Below the pieces are notes generated by a model. The model ran no database searches, had not been told where the DNA came from, and worked only from the letters and a program-made list of their open reading frames with translations. Both the position numbers and the translations under genes were made by a program. From NCBI GenBank assembly GCA_045536815.1, contig JAZSOH010000019.1, positions 1 to 16,273 of the forward strand: a DNA stretch of 16,273 nt, written 5' to 3'. Positions 6,996 to 14,878 of this stretch are shown piece by piece (positions within the stretch are counted from its first letter, which is position 1; the number at the start of each line of letters is the position of its first letter). The stretch comes from UMGS1279 sp045536815. Lineage in GTDB: Bacteria; Bacillota; Clostridia; Oscillospirales; Acutalibacteraceae.

Positions 6996-7001
6996 ATACA
7001 C

Positions 7002-7278
7002 ACCAAATTCCATTTTTTTTGACAAAATGATAAATTTCAAGGCGATTAGCCTTAAAGGAGACGTGGAGAATCAACTGAAAATTTTTAAAAATTCAGTAAT
7101 ATTTTATCATATAAAACCTTAGAAGAATGTCGATTTTGCTTTAAAATAAAGGAATTTTCGTAGTTTTTAGTTTTAATTACAACAAATATACAGGCTAAAG
7201 ACTTTACCGAAAAATATGTTTCGTTATGATATATTTTTTCGACCAAAAGTACACAAAAAGTAGAGTGTGGTGATAAAA
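7002..7278 (+). other. Long leader (about 277 nt) before the first small gene; no gene seen
   Basis: AT-rich and without a convincing ORF. It contains the small hairpin AAGGC-GATTA-GCCTT (7039-7053), the dyad ACTGAA (7075-7080)...TTCAGT closing an A/T-rich stem, and a possible second promoter TTTACC-N16-TATGAT near 7204-7231. A GTG at 7063 follows AAAGGAG by only 2 nt, so a leader peptide there is unlikely. Together with 6817-7001 (promoters, dyads, hairpin copy 3) this accounts for the 462-bp intergenic space. Confidence 0.4.
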
Positions 7279-7422
7279 ATGAAGCTTACAACTAAAAAAT
7301 TATTAAGTCTGATAGGCGAACAGCTTGCAAGAATATTAGAGCTAAATGCCCGTATTGATAGGGCGGAGTTAGCTTTTAGCCAAAAGCCTAGCGCTAAAAA
7401 AGAAAAGGAAAAGAAAGGTTAA
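7279..7422 (+). CDS. Small protein, 47 residues, helical with basic tail (function unknown)
   Basis: Not recognised. It reads MKLTTKKLLSLIGEQLARIL, continues with a mixed Leu/Ile/charged helix (ELNARIDRAELAF) that could form a short coiled coil, and ends in a Lys-rich tail (AKKEKEKKG). It is supported by position: first gene after the strong promoter at 6967-6995, same strand as and only 1 nt before the zinc-ribbon gene (TAA 7420-7422, next ATG 7424), with GTGGTGAT upstream as a weak ribosome site. Tightly packed genes of this size are typical of phage and mobile-element operons. It has no hydrophobic segment, so a cytoplasmic role is likely. Confidence 0.6.
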   Translation: MKLTTKKLLSLIGEQLARILELNARIDRAELAFSQKPSAKKEKEKKG

Positions 7423-7423
7423 A

Positions 7424-7585
7424 ATGTTTTATTGTGCGGAATGTTTTAGGGAGTTTGAAGAGCCAACTGTCTTTTTTGAAAGGCACGGGCTTTCATCACC
7501 CCCTTTTGAAAAAATTTTTTGCTGTCCGTTTTGCAAGGGACTTCTTATCTTTGAAAAAGAAGGGGGAGAGAAAAATGCCGAATGA
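7424..7585 (+). CDS. Small zinc-ribbon protein (phage-type), 53 residues
   Basis: The protein begins MFYCAECFREFEEP, passes through HGLSSPPFEKIF and ends CCPFCKGLLIFEKEGG.... Two CxxC knuckles (Cys4/Cys7 and Cys34/Cys37) separated by about 26 residues form a zinc ribbon. The pattern CxxCxxxFxEP....HGL..PP.E....CPxC is familiar from small proteins in Clostridiales prophages and mobile elements, whose exact role is not known to me. It starts 1 nt after the preceding stop; a weak AAGAAAGG ribosome site lies within the upstream gene. It overlaps the next gene by 11 nt (7575-7585), implying translational coupling and a true operon. Confidence 0.75.
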   Translation: MFYCAECFREFEEPTVFFERHGLSSPPFEKIFCCPFCKGLLIFEKEGGEKNAE

Positions 7586-7817
7586 TGAATTTTATTTTAT
7601 TTGCCCATATTACCGTAAAACAATGGGAAGCACCCTTTTTTGCGAGGGGATATCGGCCGACGACAGCTTGTCGGCAGACGAAAGCTTTGTAAAGCAGTGT
7701 TTTCCTGACAGAGAAAAAAGAAATAGGGTTATAAAAAAGTATTGCACAAGTTTTAAATACGGCGACTGCAAAATTGCGGCGGTAAATGAACTGTTTTCTA
7801 ACCAAAATGATTTATAA
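7575..7817 (+). CDS. Small Cys-containing phage-type protein, 80 residues
   Basis: Start chosen at ATG 7575, 4 nt after GGGGGAGAG; a longer frame from 7434 only reads through the zinc-ribbon gene. The protein has FICPYYRK (Cys10), LFCEG (Cys23), then a basic helix and KKYCTSFKYGDCKIA (Cys57, Cys65). The arrangement C-P-x-Y....C-E-G....Y-C....Y..C..A matches a family of small proteins common in Clostridiales prophages, probably zinc-binding; function unknown to me. An 18-bp tandem duplication (7653-7670 and 7671-7688, 15 of 18 identical) encodes SADDSL-SADESF. The gene ends 20 nt before the Rhs start, so all three small genes and the Rhs gene appear co-transcribed. Confidence 0.72.
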   Translation: MPNDEFYFICPYYRKTMGSTLFCEGISADDSLSADESFVKQCFPDREKRNRVIKKYCTSFKYGDCKIAAVNELFSNQNDL

Positions 7818-7837
7818 AAATTGAAAGGATGAAAAAT

Positions 7838-10800
7838 ATGAACACAAAACCAATTTATAAAAAAATATATAGTGGAGAAGAAAATTTAAAGAGTTATTAT
7901 TTTGAAGACGGTAATACTTTGGGCTCGACCAGTGCCATTATAGGCGCCAAAGATATGTTACCGTGTTCCTCTAGGCGAATGTATTTAAGCCTTAGTATGC
8001 CTAATATAAACGAAGGAGTAAAAATCAAAAAGGCTACCCTTAAGCTTTTTCAAGAGGAAAGCGATGTGCAAAGCGCCGAGCCTGTGAAATTTGGGCTTTA
8101 TGAGATTTTAGGCGAAATAAACGAGGGCATTGGCGCACCGCCTGAGTGTGACGAAAAGCTTATTGACTATGCGGTTATGAAGTCCTACGCTGAAAACAGC
8201 GACGAAATAGTTTCATATAAGCTTGATATAACAAGGCCCTTTAAAAAGGCTTTGGGAAACGCGATTTCGAATTTAAAGCTTGAGCTTCGCTCTTTTTATA
8301 CCGCGGGTGAAGAGGAACAAAACAGAAACATAACCCTTTATGGCAGTAATGCTAACGAGGGCTTAAAACCAACTCTTTTGATAGAGTATGAAACAAATTA
8401 CGAGGTAAATGGAACCGAAAATTTACATACACACAGTCTTGGCAGATTCGCAGAGGCCGCTATTGATGTTGAAAGGCTAAATCTTATGTTTGAGGCAGAG
8501 GATTTTTCCTTTGGCGGAAGCCGTATGCCTGTTACGATTAAGCACCTATACAGTAGCGCACTCTCTGAGCAACAGTATACCGCAAATAGCGATATTAAGC
8601 TAAAAGCGGCTGATTTTAGCCAAATGAAAATAGGTAAGGGCTATAAGCTTAACCTTATGCAAAGTATGGTGGCGGCAAGTGAAGAAATTGACGGTGTTGT
8701 CTACGACGGCTATGTTTATACCGACGAAAATGGCGTAGAAACCTATTTTAAGTTTTCTACCGATAAAGAAACGGGCGAACCAAACGGGAACTATGAAGAT
8801 ATTGATACAGGCGAAATGGTTTTTAACCCCGACACTAAGATTTTAACACAAAGCGAACAACAGTATCTTTTTGATGAGAGCGGAAGACTTATAAAAATTA
8901 CCGATGAGCACCAAAACAGTATGCAGATGGTCTATGAAAACGGTAAGCTTATTAAGGTTATTGACGGCGCGGGCAGAGAGTTTATTTTCGAATATAGTGC
9001 TGAGAACCTTTTAACCGCCCTTTCCGCCCCCGACGGCACCCGCATTACCTATGAGTATGAGGGCGAGTACCTTTCAAAAGTAGCCTACCCCGACGGCGCA
9101 AAAGCAAAACTTTCTTATACCGGTTCAAAGCCTAATTCGGTTACCCTATGTGATAAAAACGGCAACGCGGTTTATATGGTGGATTACGATTTTAACGGCG
9201 AAAGGCTTACGCTTGTTAACGAATATGTGTTTGCCGATAGTGAAAAAGTTAAAACTATTGAAACCTTTTACACCGCTTTCCCCGAAGAAAACAGAACAAC
9301 GGTTGATACCTTTAGATATCACGTTATGCCCGAAGAGGTTACACCTATTGTAGACTGCGGCCACGGTGAATATGTTTTCGATAGCGAGGGCAATTTGTCT
9401 AGTGGACATTTTAATTTAGGCAATATGAAATGCGCTTTGGCAACCCTTCCCCAAAACGGAATAAATCCCTTTGAAAATAGCGATATGTCGCACCTTGGAA
9501 GTGTAGAAAACCTAATTTTAAACCATAATTTTGCGGCAAGAAACCCTATGGAGTTTTGGGCAGAAACAAGCTCACAAAACCAAACATATACCCTAAGCGT
9601 TGCAACCGACGAAGCCGCCAAATATGGTAGCAGATGTATCTTAATTAAAAACTTAAGCACCGATTACGGAGATAGGGGTATATATCAGGCTATGGGCAGT
9701 TTAAAAAGCGGAAGTTATACCTTCTCTGCCTATCTAAAACCGCTACAAACCATCAGCGGCGCCGAAAACTGCGGTGTTTATCTTCGCGCCGAAAAATCAA
9801 ACGGCGAACTAACTGCCGAAAGCGAAAGGCTATTTGCCGCAAACGGCGAATATACCCGCCTTGTGCTTCCCTTTGAGCTTAAAGAGAGTGAGGCAGTAAA
9901 TTTACAGGTGCTTGTAAACGGTATAGGCGAGGTATACCTTAACGCGCCTCAGCTTGAAAGGGGAGAATATGCAAACGAATATAGCATACTTGAAAATTCA
10001 GGCCCCGAAGATAGCCTTGACTTTTGGAAAACAACCGACGGAGTAGAATATAGCTCAGATAACAATTTTGGTAACGAAGGCTCAATTTATATTGAGGGCG
10101 ACTTAAACAAAGTAAGAAGCGCACACCAAACCTTTAATTTAAGGTGCCGCCACCGAGAACGTGAAAATTTTAAGCTTTCGGGCTTCGCTTCGGCAAACGG
10201 ACTTTCAAGGCTAGAGCGCGAGGGTCTTGAAGACCCTGTTTTCCGCCTGCGCGCCGAAATTAAGTATAAGGATATAGAAGAGATAGAATCTCATATTGCT
10301 GATTTCTTGTGCGAAACAAACGGATGGCAAAAAGCCGAGCTTGAGTTTGCAAAGGAAAGATTTGCCGAGGTTGAGACGGTTACTGTTTATGCCGAATATG
10401 GTTATAACACAGGCGCAGCATATTTTGAAGATATACAGCTTGTAAGAACCTATAAAGAAACGGGACTAACCGAGGAAGATTTTAAAACCAGCGAGGACGA
10501 AGCCGAGACGCAAGACCCCGCCGAAACCGAAGAAGCGGCAGAGCCCGAATTTACCGAGCTTTTAGATGCATTTGGTAACACCCTTACCGAAACCACCTTT
10601 GAAAACGGCGAGTTTGGTACAATCTACCGTAGCTTTGGGTATAATGAAAGCGGTAACGACCTTGTAAAAGAAACCGATGCAAGAGGTAACGTAACCGAGT
10701 ATACCGTAGACGAGGCGACCTCAAAAAACAAAGAGGTAACCGACCGCCTTGGCAATAAAACAAAATATGAGTATGATGATGAGGGCAGAACAAAAAAGGT

Positions 10801-13000
10801 TACTTCACAAAGCGCCGACGGTAAAACCGAAAGCGAGGTAGAGTACAGCTATGATGCCTTCTCTAACCTTACCGAAATCACACGTGGCGACGGTATGAAA
10901 TATCTTTTAAAATATAACCCCCATCACGATTTAGAAAGTATCGGTGTCGAGGGTAAAGAAGACGGCGATTTGGTGAATTACACCTATAAATATTACGGCG
11001 GAAGACTAAAAGAAATCGCCTATGCAAACGGCGACAAAATGGCTGTTACCTATAACGGCCTAGGTCAGCTTGTTGCAGAAAAGTGGTCTAATAAAGAGGG
11101 CGCTTTAATCGACCACTATAAATACGCCTACGATAATGACGGTAATATCGTTCGCTCCATTGACATATTGGGCCTTAAAGAGTATAATTATGTCTATGAA
11201 GAGGGTAAAATTGTAAGAGAAACACAGTCGGACATCACCTTAAATGATGATGAATTTGTTGTCTCAAAAACCCTTAATTTAACAACAAACTATTTCTATA
11301 ATAGTGAAGATTCTCTTTCCAAAAAGGTTACAACCTTTGCAGACGGCAGTGAACAGGTAACCCTGTTTGAACAGGCCGAAAACGGCTCCGAAATTTCAAA
11401 AACTACCGTAGGTGGTAAAACCGTTACCTCTACCTCAAAAACCGATAATTTCGGTCGAAAGTTGTTTGACGAGCTGCAGCTTGGTACAGGCTTTGTATCA
11501 AGGCAGTTTAGCTACCATGCGGGCGAGGTTACCGACCAGCATATAGATAACGAAATGCTTAAATCTTCACCTACAACACAGCTTGTAAGCGGTATTACCC
11601 TTTCCGACGGCAGAACCATTTTGTACGAGTATGACGCTGAAGAAAGAATTACTAAGGTAATAGACAGTGAAGACGGCGTTACCGAGTATACCTACGACTC
11701 TTTAGGTCAGCTTTTAACCGAAACCGTAAACGGCGAAGTAGTTAACAGTATGGTTTACGATAACTACGGTAATATAATTCGTAAAAACGGCTCGTATTAT
11801 ATCTATGACGATAATTGGGCAGATAAGCTTTGCTACTATAAAAATTCACCCGTAGTAAGCGACGAACAGGGTAATATCAAAAGCTATGCGGGGCATACAC
11901 TTTCCTGGCAAAAGGGCCGTCAGCTTTGGAGCTTCGATAATATCGGCTTCGAGTATAACCCAAGCGGTATAAGAACGGCGAAGTTTGTCGGCACAGTTCG
12001 ACACGATTATTACTTAGACGGTGCTAAAATACTAAGGGAAACCTGGGATGATAAAACCCTTGACGTTCTTTACGATAACGAAGAGAGCGTTTGCGGTATC
12101 GTTTATAGAGGCGAGTCATACTTCTTCCTTAAAAACCTACAGGGCGATATTATCTCAATTACCAACGTCGAGGGCGAAACTGTTGCAAACTACCGCTACG
12201 ACGCTTGGGGCAAGTGCGAAATTGTCGCAGGCTCCAACCCCATAGCCGATGTTAACCCGTTTAGGTATAGAGGCTACTACTACGATAAAGAAACAGGGCT
12301 TTACTATCTCCAGTCCCGCTACTACGACCCAGAAATGGGTAGGTTTTTGTGCGGGGATGAAAATTTCTTTTCTGGTATTTTGGGAACAAATATATATGGA
12401 TATTGTCATAACAATATCATTAACGGGATTGACAGTGATGGTGAGCGGACATATTTTATAAATGGAATAAACAATAGTAGTTCTTCAGGAGTTCCGCAAT
12501 ATGCAACTGATTTTAAGAAGAAACTTATGAATTTAGGTGTAAAAGATGTTCGTACAATTGGAATTTACAAGTGTAAAAGGAAATCATATATTGTCAATAC
12601 ATTAAATGGTGTGGGTAAAGTTTTTTTAGAAATGCTAAATATAAATGTATACACAAACATGATTGTTGAATTAATAAAAAGTGATTTAAAAAGAACTGGT
12701 ATACCTCGTGGAAGTCAATTGAATTTGATCGGATATAGCGGAGGTGGTCAGGTAGCATTGAATGTTATGGCAAAAATGAAAAATATGTTTAATAATGTTG
12801 TATTAATAGGAACTCCTGTAATGAAGTTATGGAAGAGTAAAACTAAAGTTTCTATGTTATATAGTGGAAAAGATTTACTTTCATGGAATATTGGATGGGG
12901 ATATAAATCGTATTTTGCAGGTTGGATTGGGCATACAGAGTATTTCAATACTAAAAACATAAAAAATACAGCTAAAATTGTTGATTCTATAATTAATTAG
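7838..13000 (+). CDS. Rhs/YD-repeat polymorphic toxin with C-terminal lipase-like domain
   Basis: 1720 residues from ATG 7838, preferred over ATG 7829 because AAAGG at 7824-7828 touches the latter. Domains by eye: 1-190 a beta-rich DNRLRE/CBM96-like module; about 213 onward the Rhs shell start (LNLMFEAEDFSFGGSRMP) and first YD repeats; about 556-706 and 720-868 two jelly-roll, carbohydrate-binding-like domains; an acidic E/T/A linker (about 885-905); YD repeats to about 1465; the Rhs core (YRYDAWGK...GYYYDKETGLYY, 1452-1500); then a variable end of about 215 residues. That end is AT-richer than the core and carries LIGYSGGG with Ser1634, plus Asp1679 (YSGKDLL) and His1699 (GHTEYF): an alpha/beta-hydrolase triad, so a lipase or phospholipase effector is likely. 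No signal peptide or membrane helix is visible at the N-terminus, so export is unexplained. The lipoprotein gene 12 nt downstream is the likely immunity gene. Confidence 0.9.
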   Translation: MNTKPIYKKIYSGEENLKSYYFEDGNTLGSTSAIIGAKDMLPCSSRRMYLSLSMPNINEGVKIKKATLKLFQEESDVQSAEPVKFGLYEILGEINEGIGAPPECDEKLIDYAVMKSYAENSDEIVSYKLDITRPFKKALGNAISNLKLELRSFYTAGEEEQNRNITLYGSNANEGLKPTLLIEYETNYEVNGTENLHTHSLGRFAEAAIDVERLNLMFEAEDFSFGGSRMPVTIKHLYSSALSEQQYTANSDIKLKAADFSQMKIGKGYKLNLMQSMVAASEEIDGVVYDGYVYTDENGVETYFKFSTDKETGEPNGNYEDIDTGEMVFNPDTKILTQSEQQYLFDESGRLIKITDEHQNSMQMVYENGKLIKVIDGAGREFIFEYSAENLLTALSAPDGTRITYEYEGEYLSKVAYPDGAKAKLSYTGSKPNSVTLCDKNGNAVYMVDYDFNGERLTLVNEYVFADSEKVKTIETFYTAFPEENRTTVDTFRYHVMPEEVTPIVDCGHGEYVFDSEGNLSSGHFNLGNMKCALATLPQNGINPFENSDMSHLGSVENLILNHNFAARNPMEFWAETSSQNQTYTLSVATDEAAKYGSRCILIKNLSTDYGDRGIYQAMGSLKSGSYTFSAYLKPLQTISGAENCGVYLRAEKSNGELTAESERLFAANGEYTRLVLPFELKESEAVNLQVLVNGIGEVYLNAPQLERGEYANEYSILENSGPEDSLDFWKTTDGVEYSSDNNFGNEGSIYIEGDLNKVRSAHQTFNLRCRHRERENFKLSGFASANGLSRLEREGLEDPVFRLRAEIKYKDIEEIESHIADFLCETNGWQKAELEFAKERFAEVETVTVYAEYGYNTGAAYFEDIQLVRTYKETGLTEEDFKTSEDEAETQDPAETEEAAEPEFTELLDAFGNTLTETTFENGEFGTIYRSFGYNESGNDLVKETDARGNVTEYTVDEATSKNKEVTDRLGNKTKYEYDDEGRTKKVTSQSADGKTESEVEYSYDAFSNLTEITRGDGMKYLLKYNPHHDLESIGVEGKEDGDLVNYTYKYYGGRLKEIAYANGDKMAVTYNGLGQLVAEKWSNKEGALIDHYKYAYDNDGNIVRSIDILGLKEYNYVYEEGKIVRETQSDITLNDDEFVVSKTLNLTTNYFYNSEDSLSKKVTTFADGSEQVTLFEQAENGSEISKTTVGGKTVTSTSKTDNFGRKLFDELQLGTGFVSRQFSYHAGEVTDQHIDNEMLKSSPTTQLVSGITLSDGRTILYEYDAEERITKVIDSEDGVTEYTYDSLGQLLTETVNGEVVNSMVYDNYGNIIRKNGSYYIYDDNWADKLCYYKNSPVVSDEQGNIKSYAGHTLSWQKGRQLWSFDNIGFEYNPSGIRTAKFVGTVRHDYYLDGAKILRETWDDKTLDVLYDNEESVCGIVYRGESYFFLKNLQGDIISITNVEGETVANYRYDAWGKCEIVAGSNPIADVNPFRYRGYYYDKETGLYYLQSRYYDPEMGRFLCGDENFFSGILGTNIYGYCHNNIINGIDSDGERTYFINGINNSSSSGVPQYATDFKKKLMNLGVKDVRTIGIYKCKRKSYIVNTLNGVGKVFLEMLNINVYTNMIVELIKSDLKRTGIPRGSQLNLIGYSGGGQVALNVMAKMKNMFNNVVLIGTPVMKLWKSKTKVSMLYSGKDLLSWNIGWGYKSYFAGWIGHTEYFNTKNIKNTAKIVDSIIN
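11057..12300 (+). repeat. Direct repeat of Rhs core, copy A
   Basis: Aligns without a single gap to 13635-14878 at a constant offset of 2578 bp. Most differences are silent; the encoded core differs at only a handful of residues before the toxin boundary (for example A/T, T/I, L/V, RET/KEC, S/A). Weaker protein-level similarity continues to the GRF/GRW position near 12345. Confidence 0.95.
11160..11188 (+). promoter_or_regulatory. Perfect consensus sigma-A promoter inside the Rhs coding sequence (copy A)
   Basis: TTGACA (11160-11165)-N17-TATAAT (11183-11188), within codons for DILGLKEYNY. Every base of both boxes matches consensus. It could produce a short transcript covering the toxin end and the immunity gene. 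Activity is untested and coding constraint could explain it. Confidence 0.5.
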
Positions 13001-13012
13001 AGGAAGATTATA

Positions 13013-13435
13013 ATGAAAAAACGTTTGATATTATTTTGTACTGCATTATCCTTGTTGTTGGTAGGTGGTTGTTCGATGTCAGTTGTTCCCCAAGAAGAAA
13101 AAAGTATCTTATATTGGATTCCTGAAGAAAGTCAGTTTGTGGATTATAAAATCGTCGACGACAAGATTATATTTAGTTATTCGATTTGCTTTGTTAACGA
13201 TTCTCAAGAAGAGCAAGCTGTTTCTTTATCGGCTAAATTCCATAAAAAAGAAACAAAAGAATGGATAAAAAACAATGGTTTTTTCCTTGGAAATGATAAA
13301 TATGGTGAACTATTATCTGAAAAAATTGCTCCAAAAACAAAGAAAAATATAATTTTTTACTTTGATGGAGCATATTTAGGCGGTGTTGTAAATACTGAAT
13401 TATCTTTCCCGTATGAAATTGTATTAATGAATTAG
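13013..13435 (+). CDS. Lipoprotein, probable immunity protein to the lipase-like Rhs toxin
   Basis: 140 residues with a lipoprotein signal: basic start (MKKRL), hydrophobic core and lipobox LLVGGC with Cys20 as lipidation site. The mature part is polar and probably beta-rich (YKIVDDKIIFSYSICFVNDS ... IAPKTKKNIIFYFDG), like small Ig-like lipoproteins; no family is assigned. It begins 12 nt after the Rhs stop behind AGAGGAAG, and a strong terminator follows, so it ends the operon. Position directly after a toxin end, AT-rich composition shared with that toxin end, and a surface location matching a membrane-acting lipase all point to immunity; this is inference from context. There is no sequence similarity by eye to the second lipoprotein at 15641, as expected for immunity to a different toxin. 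Confidence 0.75.
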   Translation: MKKRLILFCTALSLLLVGGCSMSVVPQEEKSILYWIPEESQFVDYKIVDDKIIFSYSICFVNDSQEEQAVSLSAKFHKKETKEWIKNNGFFLGNDKYGELLSEKIAPKTKKNIIFYFDGAYLGGVVNTELSFPYEIVLMN

Positions 13436-13472
13436 GCAAAATAGTTATTTTTTTAAATCATCTTTTTCAATG

Positions 13473-13499
13473 AAGCGGTCGGGAGACCGACCGCTTTTT
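13473..13499 (+). terminator. Rho-independent terminator of the Rhs-immunity operon
   Basis: AAGCGGTCGG (13473-13482) pairs perfectly with CCGACCGCTT (13487-13496) around GAGA and runs into TTTTT. Confidence 0.92.
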
Positions 13500-13634
13500 C
13501 TCCCAACACCAACTCCACTTTTTGTGTACAAGGCGCCAAAAGCGTAAACGGAATGCTCGAAAAACCCCGTAAAAACCCGTCGATGTGAAAAATATTCACA
13601 ACGACAAAAAATCAAGCAAATAACAGGGAAAATA
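13500..13634. other. Spacer between toxin modules; no gene seen
   Basis: Contains one interrupted hairpin, GTCG-AT-GTGAA/TTCAC-AA-CGAC near 13578-13606, and at 13517-13529 a 13-bp sequence that recurs inverted at 7249-7261. Homology to the Rhs core begins abruptly at GGCC 13635. Confidence 0.4.
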
Positions 13635-14878
13635 GGCCTCGGTCAGCTTGTTGCTTAAAAGTGGTTTAATAAAGAGGGCGCTTTAATCGACCACTATAAA
13701 TACGCCTACGATAATGACGGTAATCTTGTTCGCTCCATTGACATATTGGGCCTTAAAGAGTATAATTATGTCTATGAAGAGGGTAAAATTGTAAGAGAAA
13801 CACAGTCGGATATCACCTTAAATGACGATGAATTTGTTGTCTCAAAAACCCTTAATTTAACAACAAACTATTTCTATAACAGTGAAGACTCTCTTTCTAA
13901 AAAGGTTACAACCTTTACGGATGGCAGTGAACAGGTAACCCTGTTTGAACAGGCCGAAAACGGCTCCGAAATTTCAAAAACTACCGTAGGCGGTAAAATC
14001 GTTACCTCTACCTCAAAAACCGATAATTTCGGTCGAAAGGTTTTTGACGAGCTGCAGCTCGGTACCGGCTTTGTATCTAGGCAGTTTAGCTACCACGCGG
14101 GCGAGGTTACCGACCAGCATATCGATAACGAAATGCTTAAATCTTCACCTACTACCCAGCTTGTAAGCGGTATTACCCTTTCCGACGGCAGAACCATTTT
14201 GTACGAGTATGACGCGGAAGAAAGAATTACTAAGGTAATAGACAGTGAAGACGGAGTTACCGAGTATACCTACGACTCTTTAGGTCAGCTTTTAACCGAA
14301 ACTGTAAACGGCGAAGTAGTTAACAGTATGGTTTACGATAACTACGGTAATATAATTCGTAAAAACGGCTCGTATTATATCTATGACGATAATTGGGCAG
14401 ATAAGCTTTGCTATTATAAAAATTCACCCGTAGTAAGCGACGAACAGGGTAATATCAAAAGCTATGCGGGGCATACTCTTTCCTGGCAAAAGGGCCGTCA
14501 GCTCTGGAGCTTCGATAATATCGGCTTTGAGTATAACCCAAGCGGTATAAGAACGGCGAAGTTTGTCGGCACAGTTCGACACGATTATTACTTAGACGGT
14601 GCTAAAATACTTAAAGAGTGTTGGGATGATAAAACCCTTGACGTGCTTTACGATAATGAAGAGAGCGTTTGCGGTATCGTCTATAGAGGCGAGTCATACT
14701 TCTTCCTTAAAAACCTACAGGGCGATATTATTGCAATTACCAACGTCGAGGGCGAAACTGTTGCAAATTACCGCTACGACGCTTGGGGCAAGTGCGAAAT
14801 CGTCGCAGGCTCTAACCCCATTGCCGATGTTAACCCCTTCCGTTACCGCGGTTACTACTACGATAAAGAAACAGGGCT
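13635..14878 (+). repeat. Direct repeat of Rhs core, copy B (orphan cassette)
   Basis: Gap-free counterpart of 11057-12300. The aligned codon GAA (11078-11080) is the stop TAA at 13656-13658 here, so the first part of the copy cannot be read through. Confidence 0.95.
13738..13766 (+). promoter_or_regulatory. Perfect consensus sigma-A promoter in the orphan cassette (copy B)
   Basis: TTGACA (13738-13743)-N17-TATAAT (13761-13766), identical to the copy-A site. Here the stretch has no intact upstream gene and lies after a terminator, so this is the most evident source of transcription for the orphan toxin end and its immunity gene. Confidence 0.55.

Noticed and set aside
7063..7122. Leader peptide starting at GTG 7063 (or ATG 7028) before the small genes
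   Set aside because: GTG is only 2 nt from AAAGGAG, ATG has no ribosome site, and the encoded peptide is unremarkable.
7434..7574. Longer N-terminus for the 80-residue Cys-rich protein
   Set aside because: It reads through the zinc-ribbon gene in another frame, while ATG 7575 has its own strong ribosome site.
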